Both the position numbers and the translations under genes were made by a program. DNA of 64,000 nt. Origin: Listeria valentina (GTDB taxonomy: Bacteria; Bacillota; Bacilli; Lactobacillales; Listeriaceae). The stretch lies in assembly GCF_011800755.1 (NCBI RefSeq), contig NZ_JAATJW010000003.1, forward strand, positions 39,902-103,901. Reading direction: 5' to 3'. Positions 45,711-55,281 of the stretch are shown here, one piece after another. The number at the start of each line of letters is the position of its first letter. Within the stretch, counting starts at the first letter, position 1. The notes beneath the pieces are model-generated. The model ran no database searches. It was given only the letters and a program-made list of their open reading frames with translations, and was not told the origin of the DNA.

Positions 45711-46358
45711 TTAGTTATCTTTAATCGAAAAAATCACCATGCGCTTGGAATCATCCACACGCACATTTACTTTCTTATTCAGTTTATCTTGGAATAACTT
45801 TGTGATATCAAGAAAATCATCGTAGCTTGCAATATCGCTTTTTTTGTAGCCCTGCAAAATCGTCGGCTTGATTCTTGTTACATACTCATCCGTTGAAGTG
45901 GTTTCTGGATCATATCGGTAGATTTCTTTCCCCGTCTTGTTGTGGAAAGAATAAACTGCATACCGATCCTTCTTTGTTCGAAAAACGTCTTCTTGGGTCA
46001 CGTAAGCATTATCTGCCACGCGATAATCCAGCTTTCCAGCAAAACTTTTATCCACAGATGGTTTATTTAACTCAAATTGATTATAAGCAATCCGGAAGAA
46101 ATACTCGAGATTATAATAACTATTCACCCGGAAATAAAGATGCTTATTGTCTTTCTTCTTGTCGAGCCCGATATCTGTTGATGAAATCGGGAATACATCA
46201 TACAATTTCCCATCCATTTCATAAGCGACATCATAGTTATCTAGCACCTCTTGTCGCTGGAATACACCAAAAATAACTCCTAGAGTTAAGAGTATAGCAG
46301 CAAGTACAATTAGAATACTTGTTATTACTATGGTTCTTTTTTTCTTTAAGCGCTGCAT
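45711..46358 (-). CDS. Unknown membrane-anchored extracytoplasmic protein
   Basis: The product, about 215 residues from ATG 46358 (GAGG upstream), has a basic start (MQRLKKKR), one membrane helix (about 9-34) and an external domain rich in Asp, Tyr and Lys (VAYEMDGKLYDVFPISSTD, FRVNSYYNLEYFF). It has no recognised catalytic motif and no lipobox. The polysaccharide operon converges on it across a shared terminator, which does not imply joint function. I do not recognise a family. Confidence 0.7.
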   Translation of the reverse strand: MQRLKKKRTIVITSILIVLAAILLTLGVIFGVFQRQEVLDNYDVAYEMDGKLYDVFPISSTDIGLDKKKDNKHLYFRVNSYYNLEYFFRIAYNQFELNKPSVDKSFAGKLDYRVADNAYVTQEDVFRTKKDRYAVYSFHNKTGKEIYRYDPETTSTDEYVTRIKPTILQGYKKSDIASYDDFLDITKLFQDKLNKKVNVRVDDSKRMVIFSIKDN

Positions 46359-46435
46359 AAACTTCATCCTCAACTTCAAAATTCAAATCCATTTCCTATT
46401 TTAACAGTTTTAGCGAACAAATTCACTAACTTAAA

Positions 46436-46475
46436 TCAAAAAAAGGATACTTATGATCACATAAGTACCCTTTTC
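46436..46475 (-). terminator. Terminator of the DUF1307 lipoprotein gene
   Basis: On the minus strand AAGGGTACTTATG pairs with CATAAGTATCCTT, followed by T5. It could act in both directions. Confidence 0.7.
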
Positions 46476-46575
46476 TAATAAACTTATCCTCTCACTTGAT
46501 TCAAAACAAAATGCTTTCGCTAACTTTTAAAAGCTCCGTCCTCATCAAACGAGAGTAAAACAAAGTTTCTTCTTA

Positions 46576-47034
46576 TTATTTTTTCTCTTTAAATCCTTGA
46601 TCTTTCAACATTTTTTCTGATTGTTTCATGCTGATACCGTTTTTTGCATCGCCTTCTATCATTATGCCAGAAATGCCAGAAACTTTATCCAAATCCACTT
46701 TTTCATAGTCGATTGCAACGGTTTCACTCACTGCATTGTCCCCGTAAGTGATATTTTCCTTCAAGCCTTTGATTCCTTGATACTGCTTAACAGTTGATTG
46801 TAACTTTTCCTTCGCTTGATCTTTTGATGTTACCCCCATAGCGGAGTAAGGAATTTTATTTTTGCTCGTTTGCTTAAGCACCTTATCGCCTTTGTATGTA
46901 TAAGTGACTTCCATCGTCGCTCCGTTTTGTTCTAATTCAAATGTTTTGGTTTTAGCCTCCTCACCACAAGCGACAACAGTTAAAGCTAAAACAAATACAA
47001 ATACAAGACTAAGCCCTCTTTTTAAAAATTTCAT
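46576..47034 (-). CDS. DUF1307/YehR-family lipoprotein
   Basis: The 152-residue lipoprotein starts at ATG 47034 (AAGGGGG upstream). Its signal peptide ends with lipobox LTVVAC (Cys about 22), and the mature domain contains GATMEVTYTYKGDKVLKQTSKN (core MEVTYTYKGDKVLKQ) and GNDAVSET-like strands, as in DUF1307 proteins. Its function is unknown. A longer upstream frame has no ribosome-binding site and is rejected. Confidence 0.82.
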   Translation of the reverse strand: MKFLKRGLSLVFVFVLALTVVACGEEAKTKTFELEQNGATMEVTYTYKGDKVLKQTSKNKIPYSAMGVTSKDQAKEKLQSTVKQYQGIKGLKENITYGDNAVSETVAIDYEKVDLDKVSGISGIMIEGDAKNGISMKQSEKMLKDQGFKEKK

Positions 47035-47183
47035 AGTATCCCCCTTATTATTTTTTACAAATATAGTATATAAGATAAAAAACAAAATAGCGAATGTTAT
47101 TTTTGTATTTTTCTTCACATTTATACAATAAAACTAATAGTAAACAGCTTAAAACCAACGGCTTACATTATTTTTTTACAAAC

Positions 47184-47213
47184 AAAAAAAATCTTCTCTA
47201 ACAAGAGAAGATT
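47184..47213 (-). terminator. Terminator of the SRP RNA gene
   Basis: On the minus strand AATCTTCTCT pairs with AGAGAAGATT around TGTT, followed by T8. Confidence 0.88.
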
Positions 47214-47233
47214 TAAGTAAATTCATATTTAAC

Positions 47234-47507
47234 GCCGTGCACCTCAATTCGACATACATCCACCTGCGCTTCTTTGATCGTTAGCTCAGACCAGGCTACC
47301 TCGCGGCACATAGAAGAACACTGCTTAATGCTGCTTCCTTCCGGACCTGACATGGTTCACAGGCTTCCATTGCGCAAGACCAAATCGTCAACACCACGTG
47401 TCAAAGGCTGACCAAACAGATATAAGCCTCAGTTGAGGACTTCAACCCCGCTAGAGCGGATTGCGGGTTACAGGGCGCCGCTATCTCCCCGTCTAGCACG
47501 GCAAATT
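47234..47507 (-). ncRNA. ffs: Signal recognition particle RNA (large Gram-positive type)
   Basis: The minus strand contains the universally conserved helix-8 sequence GTCAGGTCCGGAAGGAAGCA with flanking AACCAT and GCATTAAG. The 5' end (GCCGTGCTAGACGGGGAG) and 3' end (GGTGCACGGC) are complementary and match the Bacillus-type RNA of about 270 nt, including the Alu domain. It forms the SRP with Ffh for co-translational membrane targeting. A terminator follows. Ends are estimated from the terminal helix. Confidence 0.95.
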
Positions 47508-47516
47508 TGCTACCAT

Positions 47517-47546
47517 AATTTAGGAATCCTTACAAAAAGGACTCAA
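47517..47546 (-). promoter_or_regulatory. Candidate ffs promoter
   Basis: Minus-strand TTGAGT (47541-47546) and TAAATT (47517-47522) at 18-bp spacing, ending 10 bases before the RNA 5' end. Confidence 0.45.
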
Positions 47547-47600
47547 CTAATAGTGTATCTTTTTTAGTAAAAAAACACAAGTAAAATCTCCATTTAATTT

Positions 47601-47699
47601 TCAACCTGCTAAATATACGCTGACAAGTGTTGCAGCAATAGTTCCGAGCAAGCAAATCCCAATCAAAATCAAAGCAATCCAAACAATTTTTCGGTTCAT
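47601..47699 (-). CDS. 32-residue single-helix membrane peptide
   Basis: ATG 47699 lies 9 bases after GAGG and encodes a peptide with a basic start (MNRK) and one long hydrophobic helix (IVWIALILIGICLLGTIAAT) ending VYLAG. It is between the sugar kinase gene and the SRP RNA, 63 bases after the kinase stop on the same strand, and could be co-transcribed. No family is recognised. Confidence 0.55.
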   Translation of the reverse strand: MNRKIVWIALILIGICLLGTIAATLVSVYLAG

Positions 47700-47762
47700 A
47701 AGCTACAACCTCATTTCTAATTTTACTTACCTATCCCCAAAAGCCGCGACAAGTAAACAGCT

Positions 47763-49268
47763 TTAATTTTCATTCAACCATTCAATGATTCGCCGATTGC
47801 TTGTCATAAGCGCTTCTGCGGCTTCTACAAAAACTGCATGCCAAGCTAAATAGCGTTCATGACGCTTGGAATCCGGGAAAAAACGGGCTGTGATTTCTGG
47901 TTCACCGTCCAGTTTAAAACCTTGGATTTTCTGAAAGGCTTCGAGCGCGATAATGGCTGCACCAAGACTTGAGCCTTCAACAGTATACGGCACGCGAACT
48001 TCATGCCCAAATACATCTGCCAGAAGCTGACACCAAATTTCTTGCCGAGCAATCCCGCCCGTTACGTACAAAACATCGCCTTCCGCTTGAATTTCTTGGT
48101 AAACACTGTATAAATTTAACGTGACGCCTTCAATCATCGCGCGAACCATATGCGCGCGCGTATGACTTTCTGACAAGCCTAAAAACGCACCCCGAATATC
48201 ATCTGTCCAGTACGGCGCCCGTTCCCCTAAAAGATACGGTAAAAACAGCAATCCTTCCGCACCAAGAGGAATTCTTCCTGCTTGCGCCATTAATTTTTCA
48301 TAGTCACGCTCATTTCGAATCGCACGCGGTGCAAGCTGTTCAAGCGCCCACTCAACAATTTTCCCGCCATTATTCACAGCGCCACCACGCACAAAAAACC
48401 CGTCCGTCAACCGGTAGCAAAAAGTTCTGCCATGCTCATCTGGCAAGAAAGAATGCCCGATTTTTCGAACCGCTCCGCTCGTTCCAACGGTCACCGTGAC
48501 ATCTGATTCACCAAGCGCTTGAATGCCAAGGTTTGCAAGTGAACCATCATTTGCGCCCACTACAAACGGCGTATCCGCATCAAGATGCAGCTTCTCTTGC
48601 AACGCTTCCGAAAGCCCTGTAAGCTGTTCACTTTCTACGACAACCTCTGGAAGCTTGCTTTCTGGGATACCCGCTAAGTCGAGCGCTGTTTGCTCCCACT
48701 TCATTGTGACAGGGTTGAATAAACCCGATCCAGATGCAAGCGATGCATCAATCACCCACTTTCCAAAAAAGCGATATAATACATAGCTCTTAATCCCACA
48801 AATTCGTTTAGCTCGCTTTAATTTTTCTGGTTCCGTTTCCTGTAGCCAACATAATTTCGCAAACGGGCTCATCGCATGAATCGGCGTCCCCGTTTTTTGA
48901 TAAAGTTCCTCTAGATCAAATTTTTGTTTCATTCGATTAAGCGCGCCTGAGCTTCTTCCGTCAGCCCACGTGATACATTTCGTAAGCGGCGTTCCCGTTT
49001 CATCTACCAAAATCAAACTGTGCATTGCCGCACTGAATGAGACCGCCAAAATTTCATCTTTATTTACCTTACTTTCTAGCATGACGCCTCGAATCGCTCC
49101 ACAAACAGCTTCAAAAACTTGTTCCGGATCGAGTTCCGCTTTCCCGCGCGTATCCGTTTTCATTTGATAAGAAATCGCATGTCGGTGAACAACCTTCCCC
49201 TGTTCCGTAAAAAGAACCGCTTTTGTGCTAGATGTGCCAATATCAACGCCCATTACAAATTCCTTCAT
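47763..49268 (-). CDS. FGGY-family sugar kinase, probable gluconokinase
   Basis: The 501-residue kinase has the phosphate-1 motif GVDIGTSSTKAVLF, SFSAAMHSL, the substrate-region ITWADGRS, the phosphate-2 motif TVGTSGAVR, GGAVNNGG, and the adenosine motif YVTGGIARQEIW. AMHSL and ITWADxR favour gluconate over xylulose or glycerol. It has its own extended -10 promoter after the cyd terminator. No gluconate permease is in the window. Confidence 0.85.
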   Translation of the reverse strand: MKEFVMGVDIGTSSTKAVLFTEQGKVVHRHAISYQMKTDTRGKAELDPEQVFEAVCGAIRGVMLESKVNKDEILAVSFSAAMHSLILVDETGTPLTKCITWADGRSSGALNRMKQKFDLEELYQKTGTPIHAMSPFAKLCWLQETEPEKLKRAKRICGIKSYVLYRFFGKWVIDASLASGSGLFNPVTMKWEQTALDLAGIPESKLPEVVVESEQLTGLSEALQEKLHLDADTPFVVGANDGSLANLGIQALGESDVTVTVGTSGAVRKIGHSFLPDEHGRTFCYRLTDGFFVRGGAVNNGGKIVEWALEQLAPRAIRNERDYEKLMAQAGRIPLGAEGLLFLPYLLGERAPYWTDDIRGAFLGLSESHTRAHMVRAMIEGVTLNLYSVYQEIQAEGDVLYVTGGIARQEIWCQLLADVFGHEVRVPYTVEGSSLGAAIIALEAFQKIQGFKLDGEPEITARFFPDSKRHERYLAWHAVFVEAAEALMTSNRRIIEWLNEN

Positions 49269-49292
49269 GTCTCATCCCTCGTTTCTGGCACC

Positions 49293-49301
49293 ATTATACC
49301 A
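49293..49301 (-). promoter_or_regulatory. Extended -10 promoter of the sugar kinase gene
   Basis: The minus strand reads TGGTATAAT immediately after the T-run of the cyd terminator, about 25 bases before the kinase ATG. Confidence 0.5.
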
Positions 49302-49344
49302 AAAAAGGAGCTTTTGCACCGAGATAAACTCACTGCAAAAGCTC
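49301..49344 (-). terminator. Terminator of the cyd operon
   Basis: On the minus strand GGAGCTTTTGCA pairs with TGCAAAAGCTCC around a 15-base loop, followed by T6. Confidence 0.88.
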
Positions 49345-49355
49345 CACTTCCCATC

Positions 49356-51098
49356 TTAATTCAACTTGATTGGCCGATCAAGCTCATAAAGCCTGCGATA
49401 CCGCGGTTTGCTCGCCATAAGTTCTGCGTGCGTCCCTTGCATCAAAATCGAGCCTTCCTCAAGGAAAACGACCGTATCCATTTTTTCAGCACCAACCAAG
49501 TGATGCGTCACCCAAATAACCGATTTTCCTTCAAGCGTCTCAAAAATCGTCTGCAAAAGTTCGCGTTCCGTAATCGGATCGAGTCCAACCGTTGGCTCAT
49601 CCAAAATGACAATCGGCGTATCTTGCAGAAGAATCCGAGCGAGTGCAATCCTTTGACGTTCCCCGCCAGAAAAGCGCGCCCCCATCTCCGTCATTTGCGT
49701 GTGATAACCATCTGGCATGCTCATAATGAAGTCATGCATCTTAACTTGGCGTGCCGCCTCATACACTTCCTCATCCGTCGCATCCTGATTCCCCATCCGG
49801 ATATTATTTAGCACTGATGTGCTAAATAAATGCGCCTTCTGATTGAGCATCGAGACTACTTCCGCCATCTGCGGCCGAATTTCTTCCACCTTGACCCCGT
49901 TCATCAACACCTCACCGTTCGTCGGCGTAAGCGCACCTTGTACAAGTTTCAAAAAGGTAGACTTCCCGGTTCCACTTCGCCCGATCATCGCCACTTTTTG
50001 CCCTTGCTCAAGCTTAAAATCAAACTGGTTCAAGACAAACGGACTTTTTTCATTATACTGGAACGAAAGCGCCCGAGCCTCAAGTGCTACGCTCTTCGTT
50101 TCGATACGCACATTTTGTTCAAGCTCATGTTCAAAGTCAGGCAAACTTGGATCTTCAATTTTGTCTAGCCGATCGAGTGAATCTTGATAAAGCGATTTAT
50201 CACTAACGGCGCTTGAAACTGGCACAAAAGCCTCGCCAAGCGACATAATGGCCAGTACGAAGGCAGCAATGAAGGTTCCATTAAATGCGCCATCATGAGC
50301 CTGTCCTGCACTCCAGTAAACCATCACGACAACGGTTGCTCCGACAATCAGCTGGCTGAAAAAGTCCCGCCAATTGACGAAGTGAAATTGTTTGGTTTCC
50401 ACTTTTAACAGCTCTTTTTCATCTTTTTCATAGCCTTTGATAAAGCTTTTTTCGCGGCCGCTAAACATCCAGTCGCTTAAGCCAAAAACGGCATCCGTAA
50501 ACTGGCTATAAAGGCCATTTCTTCCTTGCTTCAAATAAGCATTCTTTCCCTTTGCATAAAGCAATGAAAGCCAAGGTAGAACAAAGACAAGCAAGCCAAT
50601 CAAAATGAGCATCAAAATCGCGAATGGAATCGAGAAAGCTCCAAGCGCGATGAGAACGCCGGCATAGAGAACCACGCTCACAACAGCAGGAAACATCGTC
50701 GTTAAGTAAAAGTTTTGCAGATGTTCAATATCATCCGCAAGCAAACCTAAAATATCTCCGGTCCGGTAGCGCGATTTAATTAGTAGCGCCTGCGGTTCTA
50801 GAATGCGATAGAGTCTGACGCGCATTTTCTCCAAAATCTTTAAAACGAGCGAGTGACTCGAAAGTCGTTCAACGTAACGAGAAACGGATCGCATAATCCC
50901 AAACGCGCGCACGCCAACGGTTGACACGTAAACAGCCATAATCGACTCTGGCATGAGCGAAGATTTCGAAATCAAATGCCCTGAGGTGAACATCAAAGCG
51001 GCACCTGCAGAAAATGTGAGTACGCCGAGGAATGTAACGAGAATAAACAGTCTGAGATTTTCTTTGATATAAGGACCGATCCAACTGTTTTTTAGCAT
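49356..51098 (-). CDS. cydC: Thiol-reductant ABC exporter subunit CydC
   Basis: The 580-residue ABC half-transporter has six N-terminal membrane helices and a C-terminal ATPase with Walker A GRSGTGKST, signature FSGGERQR and Walker B VILDEPT. The N-terminal SHLISKSSLMPESIMAVYV (core) and RYVERLSSH features match CydC. It dimerises with the preceding subunit to export cysteine/glutathione and support cytochrome bd assembly. TAATG overlaps join it to the upstream gene. Bacillus-style naming would call this cydD. Confidence 0.9.
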   Translation of the reverse strand: MLKNSWIGPYIKENLRLFILVTFLGVLTFSAGAALMFTSGHLISKSSLMPESIMAVYVSTVGVRAFGIMRSVSRYVERLSSHSLVLKILEKMRVRLYRILEPQALLIKSRYRTGDILGLLADDIEHLQNFYLTTMFPAVVSVVLYAGVLIALGAFSIPFAILMLILIGLLVFVLPWLSLLYAKGKNAYLKQGRNGLYSQFTDAVFGLSDWMFSGREKSFIKGYEKDEKELLKVETKQFHFVNWRDFFSQLIVGATVVVMVYWSAGQAHDGAFNGTFIAAFVLAIMSLGEAFVPVSSAVSDKSLYQDSLDRLDKIEDPSLPDFEHELEQNVRIETKSVALEARALSFQYNEKSPFVLNQFDFKLEQGQKVAMIGRSGTGKSTFLKLVQGALTPTNGEVLMNGVKVEEIRPQMAEVVSMLNQKAHLFSTSVLNNIRMGNQDATDEEVYEAARQVKMHDFIMSMPDGYHTQMTEMGARFSGGERQRIALARILLQDTPIVILDEPTVGLDPITERELLQTIFETLEGKSVIWVTHHLVGAEKMDTVVFLEEGSILMQGTHAELMASKPRYRRLYELDRPIKLN

Positions 51099-52822
51099 TA
51101 TATCTCCTCCAACTGAGCTTTTACTAGCTTGTAGTAAAACCCTTTTCTCGCAAGCAACTCATCGTGTGTCCCGGTCTCAACAATTTGTCCCTTATCGAGT
51201 ACAATGATCCGGTCCATTTCGAGCATCCAGTGCAGTCTGTGCGTCGCAAAAAACACAAGCCGATTCTCGAAAAGTTCAAGCATGGGCGCCTTTAGCTCCG
51301 CTTCCGTTTCAATATCCAGATGCGCCGTCGGTTCGTCAAGCAAGACTACTTTTCGATTCGACAAAAATGCCCGCGCAAGCGCAACCCGCTGTTCCTGGCC
51401 GCCGCTAAGTGTCCGTCCAGCTTCCCCGACAACCGTTCCGTACCCGGCGTCTAAATCAGCTACGACGCTCGCAAGACCTGCCGCACCTACTGCACGTTCC
51501 ACTTCTTCTTGTGTGGAATCCGGATGGTAAAACTTGATGTTCCCGGCGATCGTATCATGGAATAAGTAAGGATGTTGCGGAATGTAAGTGACCTGCTGTT
51601 GCCAAGCTGCATCCGAAAGCATCACTTGTTTTTTAGCATTCATTTCAAAATGCCCTTCTGTCGGCGCCAAAAACCCACTCAAAATGTCAATCATGGTCGA
51701 CTTGCCGGCGCCGGTTGCACCGATAATGCCAATTTTTTCGTAGCCATTTACTTCGAAGTTAGCCCCAGCAAGCGATGCGGTCTCACCGCTTTCATGCCGC
51801 ACGGAGATGCCTTCCATCGCAAAACGAGTCGTTTCATCGTAAGCATCTGCTGGCTCCCCTGGATGCGCCGCTTTTTCCTTTTCGCCACGATCAATGATTG
51901 TCTGGATATTCCGACCGGCATCTTGCCCGTCAAGCGTCGTGTGATAGTCAGTTCCCAGTTCACGAACGGGCAGGAAGTATTCTGGTGCTAAAATCAAGAT
52001 CGCTAGCGCCACATATAGCGTGATCGTGCCATTAATTAAGCCTAGCCCTAAGAAAAGAGCGACAATGGCAATTGAAAGCATCGTAAAGAAGTCGAGCGCA
52101 AACGAAGAAAGAAAAGCTACGCGAAGTGTTCGCATCGTCGCTCGTCTGTATCTTGCACTCGTGCCTTGGATGCTTTTTTCGTGATTGTGGCTTAAGCCTA
52201 GATATTTGAGCGTTTCCAGTCCTTTTAGCGAGTCAACAAAGTGATTCGACAAAATCCGGTAAGACTCAAATTGTGAATCGGCTTGTTTTTTGGCCGCTAG
52301 CCCCAAAATAATGAGGAAAAGGATGAGGATTGGGAAAGTTACAAATAATATGAAAGCTGACGTCCCATTTTGCGTAACCACGTAAATCCAGATCATCGCT
52401 GGGATGATGGCCATATTCATAAATTTAGGCAAGAAAAGCTCGATGAAGCGTCTAAAATCTTGCACGCCTTCCATTACCATGGTCACAATTTTCCCTGTTC
52501 CTTCGGCGCGGGTAAAGCGCGGACCAAGGATAAATAAATTGCTAAGGAGTTCTTCACGCATACGCTTCCCTGTTTCCGCTGCGTAGCGGTAGACAATCCC
52601 CTTTTTCCAGACATTTAAAAAATGGCGTACAAAATACGCCCCAGTAAAGAGGATCATTTGTAACGCCACAGAGGACAGTGCCTCGCCGTGAAACAGGTCT
52701 GTCACTGCATCGGCGAGGGCACGAGCCAAAACGATGATCGCTGCACCTTGAATAAGTGTGAGTACAGCTAAAATCGCTAGTATTTTTTTAATACCTTTAT
52801 ATTTAAATAGATCTTTTCCCAT
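51098..52822 (-). CDS. cydD: Thiol-reductant ABC exporter subunit CydD
   Basis: The 574-residue ABC half-transporter has six helices, then Walker A GATGAGKST, signature LSGGQEQR and Walker B VVLLDEPTAHLD. It is the partner of the following gene in the heterodimeric exporter needed for cytochrome bd maturation. It begins within the TAATG that ends cydB. In Firmicute operon naming it is often called cydC; the symbol here follows the E. coli-based family name. Confidence 0.9.
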   Translation of the reverse strand: MGKDLFKYKGIKKILAILAVLTLIQGAAIIVLARALADAVTDLFHGEALSSVALQMILFTGAYFVRHFLNVWKKGIVYRYAAETGKRMREELLSNLFILGPRFTRAEGTGKIVTMVMEGVQDFRRFIELFLPKFMNMAIIPAMIWIYVVTQNGTSAFILFVTFPILILFLIILGLAAKKQADSQFESYRILSNHFVDSLKGLETLKYLGLSHNHEKSIQGTSARYRRATMRTLRVAFLSSFALDFFTMLSIAIVALFLGLGLINGTITLYVALAILILAPEYFLPVRELGTDYHTTLDGQDAGRNIQTIIDRGEKEKAAHPGEPADAYDETTRFAMEGISVRHESGETASLAGANFEVNGYEKIGIIGATGAGKSTMIDILSGFLAPTEGHFEMNAKKQVMLSDAAWQQQVTYIPQHPYLFHDTIAGNIKFYHPDSTQEEVERAVGAAGLASVVADLDAGYGTVVGEAGRTLSGGQEQRVALARAFLSNRKVVLLDEPTAHLDIETEAELKAPMLELFENRLVFFATHRLHWMLEMDRIIVLDKGQIVETGTHDELLARKGFYYKLVKAQLEEI

Positions 52823-53835
52823 TAATACGTCATTTTCTCCTTACTCGAAACGCGTTTACGGAAAACATAGTAACTCCAGATTTGATAGCCGAGCACAAAC
52901 GGCAACAAGGTTACCGCTACAATCGTCATCACGGTCAAAGAGTAATTTCCCGATGCCGCATTATAGATGGTCAAATCAAATGCTGAATCAATCGAACTGA
53001 TCATTACACGTGGGAACAAGCCGACGAAAAGTGTTGCAACGGTGATTGCAATACCAAGTCCTCCGAATGTGAAGGCAAATCCGTCACGCCCTTTCCACAA
53101 GAACACCGCTGAAAGCACGTACATCACAACAACGACCGCAATCATTAGTGGAACAAGTACTGGACGCACTTGGAAGATATCCGAGAAGAAGAACGCCATC
53201 ACTACGAAAACAACAAGCACGGGGATCGTAATCCACCAAACTCGTTTAGCCATTCGGCGAGCTCGTTCTTGAATTTCAGCTTCAGTACGAATCGTAATAA
53301 ACATCAAGCCATGAAGCAAGCATAGCATTGTTACAGTTATGCCGCCCCAAACAGAGAAGACTGTAATGTAATCAAAGAAACCAGCGTGCATATTCATGTC
53401 ATGATTGATCGGCATTCCTTGAATCAAGCTGGCGAATAAAACGCCGAATAGGAAAGGTGGTAAGATACTGCCGACAAAAACCATCCAATCCCAGAAATTG
53501 CGCCATGCAGCACTTGCTTTTTGGTGACGGAATTCAAATGAAACACCGCGTGCAATAAGTGCAAGTAATAGAACGACAAACGGAATGTAGTAGCCGCTGA
53601 ACATTGTCGCATACCAGTTTGGGAAAGCTGCAAAGATTGCGCCCCCTGCTGTTAGTAGCCAAACTTCATTGGCATCCCAGAACGGGCCGATTGTGTTTAC
53701 AAGAACTCGCCGTTCCAAGTCGTTTCTTGCCATAAAACGTGTAGACATTCCTACACCGAAGTCAAATCCTTCAAGGAAGAAAAATCCGACGAACAAAACA
53801 GCGATCAGCAGAAACCATAGCTCATTCAGTGACAA
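52822..53835 (-). CDS. cydB: Cytochrome bd ubiquinol oxidase subunit II
   Basis: CydB is the eight- to nine-helix partner of CydA. The 337-residue protein begins MSLNELWFLLIAVLFVGFF at TTG 53835 (GGGGGCGACG upstream) and has the signature LEGFDFGVGM and WDANEVWLLTAGGA. The TTG start overlaps the cydA end by 14 bases; a longer frame into cydA is not credible. The oxidase reduces O2 at high affinity using menaquinol. Confidence 0.94.
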   Translation of the reverse strand: MSLNELWFLLIAVLFVGFFFLEGFDFGVGMSTRFMARNDLERRVLVNTIGPFWDANEVWLLTAGGAIFAAFPNWYATMFSGYYIPFVVLLLALIARGVSFEFRHQKASAAWRNFWDWMVFVGSILPPFLFGVLFASLIQGMPINHDMNMHAGFFDYITVFSVWGGITVTMLCLLHGLMFITIRTEAEIQERARRMAKRVWWITIPVLVVFVVMAFFFSDIFQVRPVLVPLMIAVVVVMYVLSAVFLWKGRDGFAFTFGGLGIAITVATLFVGLFPRVMISSIDSAFDLTIYNAASGNYSLTVMTIVAVTLLPFVLGYQIWSYYVFRKRVSSKEKMTY

Positions 53836-55225
53836 TTTCGTCGCCCCCTTTATCAAATGGATCGACGGAAACTTTTTCTTGTTTCTTCTCACCATAAGGT
53901 CCTTTTTTGATTTCGCGAATAAATAGATAAACTAAAACAATCAATAAGATTGAATAAATCGTTGAGAAAGCGATAATCGAGAAGAGCAGTGAGCCTGCCG
54001 AAACATTCGGCGAAACAGCGTCTGCCGTCTTTTGATATCCGAAAACAACCCATGGCTGACGTCCGATTTCTGTCATGATCCAACCCATTGAGTTAGCTAA
54101 GAATGGGAAGAATAACATTGGTACCATTAGACGTAAATACCATTTTGCATTTTCGAGTTTCTTACGCCATGCAAGTACAACACCAATTAGTGCGAAAAGA
54201 ATCATTAGCATACCAGCAGCCACCATGATACGGAAGCTCCAGAATGAAGTGCGCACTGGTGGGATGTAATCGCCAGGTCCATATTGTTGTTCATATTGCG
54301 CTTGAAGTGTGTTCATTCCTTCTACCGAACCACTTAATGTGGAATAAGATAAGAAGCTGAGCGCATACGGAATTTCAATTGACCATGTATTTTTGCGGTT
54401 ATCCACGTCAATTCCAGCAATCGCTGTCCAAGGCGCTGGATCCGCGGTATCTTCCCAAACACCTTCAGTCGCAGCCATTTTCATTGGTTGTGTTTTAACC
54501 AAGTATTGTGCTTGCGAGTGCCCGCTGAACGCTGTACCAAATCCACCGATAATAGCAAGTACAAGCGCTACTTGGAAAGAGCGTTTGAAGAAGTTTGTAT
54601 CTTCTTTTTTAAGCATCTTGTAAGCACTGATTCCTGCAACGAAGAAAGCTCCCGTTGCAAATGCACCAAAAATAACGTGCGGGAATTCAACGAGTAGTTG
54701 ACCATTCGTAATTAGTGCCCAAAAGTCATTCATTTCAGCACGACCATTTTTAAATTCAAAGCCAACTGGGTGTTGCATAAACGAGTTAGCAGCAAGAATC
54801 CAGAAGCTTGAAAGAATCGTACCGATCGAAACAAGCCAAATACATGCTAAATGAAGTTTTTTTCCGAGGCGATCCCAACCAAAAATCCACAGACCGATAA
54901 ATGTCGATTCCATGAAGAAAGCGAGAAGTGCTTCAATAGCTAACGGAGCACCAAATACGTCCCCTACGAAACGAGAATAATCGGACCAGTTCATCCCAAA
55001 TTGGAATTCTTGGATGATTCCGGTTACGACACCGACTGCGAAGTTAATTAGAAACAAGTGTCCCCAAAACTTCGACATTCTTTTGTAAACATCTTTTCCT
55101 TTCACAACATACAACGTCTGCATGAGCGCAACCATGAACACAAGTCCAATGGATAGCGGCACGAACAGAAAGTGAAAGATCGTTGTTGATGCGAACTGGA
55201 AGCGGGCTAGAAACAAAGTATCCAC
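53822..55225 (-). CDS. cydA: Cytochrome bd ubiquinol oxidase subunit I
   Basis: CydA carries haems b558, b595 and d. The 467-residue multi-helix protein starts at GTG 55225 and has the axial His in ASTTIFHFLFVPL (H18), GRQPWVVFGYQKT, and a short Q-loop as usual in Firmicutes. GGAGGGG lies upstream. It leads cydABDC. A cre-like site and two Rex-like boxes upstream suggest control by carbon state and NADH/NAD+ ratio. Confidence 0.95.
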   Translation of the reverse strand: MDTLFLARFQFASTTIFHFLFVPLSIGLVFMVALMQTLYVVKGKDVYKRMSKFWGHLFLINFAVGVVTGIIQEFQFGMNWSDYSRFVGDVFGAPLAIEALLAFFMESTFIGLWIFGWDRLGKKLHLACIWLVSIGTILSSFWILAANSFMQHPVGFEFKNGRAEMNDFWALITNGQLLVEFPHVIFGAFATGAFFVAGISAYKMLKKEDTNFFKRSFQVALVLAIIGGFGTAFSGHSQAQYLVKTQPMKMAATEGVWEDTADPAPWTAIAGIDVDNRKNTWSIEIPYALSFLSYSTLSGSVEGMNTLQAQYEQQYGPGDYIPPVRTSFWSFRIMVAAGMLMILFALIGVVLAWRKKLENAKWYLRLMVPMLFFPFLANSMGWIMTEIGRQPWVVFGYQKTADAVSPNVSAGSLLFSIIAFSTIYSILLIVLVYLFIREIKKGPYGEKKQEKVSVDPFDKGGDEIVTE

Positions 55226-55263
55226 CCTTTTCCCCTCCTTTTTTTTGCGTTTTGCATGTCTTT

Positions 55264-55277
55264 TTCAAGCGCTTGCA
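55264..55277. promoter_or_regulatory. Candidate cre site in the cydA leader
   Basis: TTCAAGCGCTTGCA (reverse TGCAAGCGCTTGAA) matches the cre consensus with one mismatch. It lies about 40 bases upstream of the GTG, where CcpA would act as a roadblock. Bacillus cyd is CcpA-controlled. Confidence 0.55.
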
Positions 55278-55281
55278 AAGA

